Shown here one piece after another: positions 62,675 to 64,000 of a stretch of DNA of 64,000 nt. Position numbers and translations under genes: made by a program. The notes under the pieces were generated by a model, which saw only the letters and a program-made list of their open reading frames with translations, was not told where the DNA came from and made no database searches. The DNA is from JAWMQL01 sp033283165 (GTDB lineage: Bacteria; Pseudomonadota; Gammaproteobacteria; Pseudomonadales; Halieaceae), in NCBI GenBank assembly GCA_033283165.1, contig JAWMQL010000002.1, positions 930,001 through 994,000 on the forward strand, in the 5' to 3' direction. Position 1 is the first letter of the stretch; each line of letters begins with the position of its first letter.

Positions 62675-63478
62675 TCAGTCGTAGCCATAATTCTTCATCT
62701 GATCGCCCGCGATTCGCAATAAGCGGCGTTTTTCCAGGAAGTTCAAAGATGCTTGGTTGTGGCTCGCCCAATCTGCTCGATTCAAGCTTTTGAAATTGTT
62801 GCTTAACTCGACACAGCCTAAATAATCGCCCAACCGTTCCTGAACAGGCGTCGAGCTGACAAGTTCTTCGTACTTGATCAGCTGGCCAAAGTCCGCGTGG
62901 TGAAAATCTCCGGCAAGACGCGTCCAATGCTCCGCGTAAAACTCCAATGCGTGCGGATCGCCTGGGCGATCCAGCCATTCACGGCGCTTGATAGAGGTGA
63001 GGCAAGCAAGAGGGTGGCGTACCAGGAAGACAAATTTTGCTGAGGGAAAAAGCATCTTTAGAAAGCGAGCTGTTTCAAGGCCTGACTGGACTTCCTTTAT
63101 ACCCCAGTTCCCGTAGCCAAGCTCACGGGCGGGACGCGCATAAACGGCTTCTAGGAACGCGCGAAATGATTTGATAAAGACTTCCATGGGGGGATTCATA
63201 CAGGCAATCCACTTATTGAATCCTTCCTTTCCAGCACTACTGAACTCCTCGTACTGTTGAGCACCATTACCGCCAAAGCCAAACTTAAAGCTTTGCCCGC
63301 CTGAGCCGAGCATCTGTTCATAGGAGGAAAAGGCATCAGCCATTTGGTCCAGCGCCCCGCCTGCTTCCCCCCAGACCAGGGTCTGCCCGCAAGCAGTAAT
63401 CATCCGTTGTAGCATGGTACTTCCGGAACGCCATCCAGCAGAGAATATAAAAACAGGCTGATCCGTCACTATTGACAT
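62675..63478 (-). CDS. sulfotransferase-like protein
   Basis: The 267-residue protein starts with PVFIFSAGWRSGSTMLQRM (8-26), a sulfotransferase P-loop, and has LGYGNWGIKEVQSG and FVFLVRHPLACLTSIKRREWL (3'-phosphate site), then LIKYEELVS. It differs from the sulfotransferase at 60.7 kb in length and sequence. It stands on the opposite strand, convergent with the glycosyltransferase, and is downstream of the partial gene at the right edge, nine bases away, so these two form an operon. Confidence 0.82.
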   Translation of the reverse strand: MSIVTDQPVFIFSAGWRSGSTMLQRMITACGQTLVWGEAGGALDQMADAFSSYEQMLGSGGQSFKFGFGGNGAQQYEEFSSAGKEGFNKWIACMNPPMEVFIKSFRAFLEAVYARPARELGYGNWGIKEVQSGLETARFLKMLFPSAKFVFLVRHPLACLTSIKRREWLDRPGDPHALEFYAEHWTRLAGDFHHADFGQLIKYEELVSSTPVQERLGDYLGCVELSNNFKSLNRADWASHNQASLNFLEKRRLLRIAGDQMKNYGYD

Positions 63479-63487
63479 ACCATTGCA

Positions 63488-64000
63488 TTAGTCCATGCCA
63501 AGCGGCGCGATTTGCAGCCGGGTAAGCAACCCGGCTCCATTTTCCTCTGACCAGACAAGCCAGTGAGTCGTGCCGCTCTTGACTATAGCGACGTCTCCGA
63601 GCGGGAGGGAGCTGTTCACAAGGATGTTGGCCTCCAACGCACTTTGCGCTAAATTGCCGTTCTTATCCAGGGAGTTGACATACAGGTTGCGATTGAGCGG
63701 AGTATCAGCTGCTCGTGAACCGACAGCCACGACGGTCCAAGAGGTTTTGTACCAGTACGCTGCAAGGCGAGGTGCCACGTTCACCGGCGTGTAAAACAGC
63801 GGGATGATTTCCTCGCTCTGCCAAGTTTTCGCTCCAGGTGTTTCGGAGTTCGGATTGTGGTTGAAGCGCAGGTTCGGGAGGCTGAGAAGCGTCGCAGCTG
63901 CGACCTCGTTGTCATTACGGTTAAGAGTTGATCCGGTTGCAAACAATACAACATCGTCCTGAATCAGCAGAACTCCTGGGCTCGAGCCAAGCGAGTAGGC
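63488..64000 (-). CDS. hypothetical protein, N-terminus outside window
   Basis: The minus-strand frame is open from the right edge (reading AYSLGSSPGVLLIQDDVVLFATG) down to the stop at 63488, so the TTG at 63946 is internal. The visible ~170 residues are beta-rich with repeated IPLFYTPVNVAPRLAAYWY and WTVVAVGSRAAD segments, resembling a propeller- or lectin-like exported protein, but I do not recognise the family. It precedes the sulfotransferase gene. Confidence 0.6.
   Translation of the reverse strand, partial: AYSLGSSPGVLLIQDDVVLFATGSTLNRNDNEVAAATLLSLPNLRFNHNPNSETPGAKTWQSEEIIPLFYTPVNVAPRLAAYWYKTSWTVVAVGSRAADTPLNRNLYVNSLDKNGNLAQSALEANILVNSSLPLGDVAIVKSGTTHWLVWSEENGAGLLTRLQIAPLGMD

Overview
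The window looks like a chromosome segment of a marine-type gammaproteobacterium. The basis is the gammaproteobacterial order of the F1Fo ATP synthase operon (atpB-E-F-H-A-G-D-C), high GC in most genes, and a large exopolysaccharide (EPS) locus built around a type A exosortase (XrtA) with PEP-CTERM target proteins. Placement near the Halieaceae is my inference; no rRNA is present to test it.

Layout. 1-6.4 kb: atp operon (atpB cut by the window edge), with two related 25-bp perfect inverted repeats, one inside the operon between atpG and atpD and one just after atpC. 6.4-8.7 kb: patatin-like lipase with a 15-bp tandem repeat in its tail, a convergent PhyH-type dioxygenase, and a small membrane protein. 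8.8-16.1 kb: start of the EPS/exosortase region: priming sugar transferase, a scar that joins remnants of an acyl-CoA ligase and a PLP decarboxylase, a trypsin-like protease coupled to a Wzy/O-antigen-ligase-like protein, a low-molecular-weight tyrosine phosphatase, and an exosortase-associated acyltransferase followed by a broken second copy. 16.1-33.3 kb: PrsT TPR lipoprotein, two PEP-CTERM proteins, a ThiF / nitroreductase / methyltransferase group, a second PrsT-like protein of identical length, and a fused RND-LolA protein next to an AMIN-AMIN-beta-barrel protein. 33.3-36.8 kb: prsK-prsR two-component system. 36.9-42.3 kb: nucleotide-sugar dehydrogenase, then an HPr-kinase-related/PqqD-like operon with a possible substrate protein, and a secretion-type ATPase. 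42.5-51.7 kb: second ATPase, Wza-like export lipoprotein, chain-length protein, tyrosine autokinase with a Tyr-Gly tail, outer-membrane barrel, UDP-GlcNAc 2-epimerase, polysaccharide deacetylase, FemAB-like protein. 51.7-64 kb: third PEP-CTERM protein, exosortase XrtA, a triple-VanZ/polymerase fusion, a heparinase-like lyase, three sulfotransferase-like genes, one glycosyltransferase, and a partial secreted-type protein at the right edge.

How it works together. The sugar transferase should start repeat units on undecaprenyl phosphate. TviB- and WecB-like enzymes supply acidic or epimerised N-acetyl sugars. The two polymerase-like proteins, the chain-length protein, the kinase/phosphatase pair, the Wza-like protein and the barrel would polymerise and export the chain. 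Deacetylase, sulfotransferases and lyase would modify it. PEP-CTERM proteins would be exported and sorted by XrtA. Sigma-54 promoter matches lie before all three PEP-CTERM genes, and PrsR carries the sigma-54-contacting GAFTGA motif, so a PrsK-PrsR-RpoN regulon is readable directly from the DNA. The least understood parts are the HPr-kinase-related/PqqD operon, the ThiF-nitroreductase-methyltransferase group and the RND-LolA/AMIN-barrel pair.
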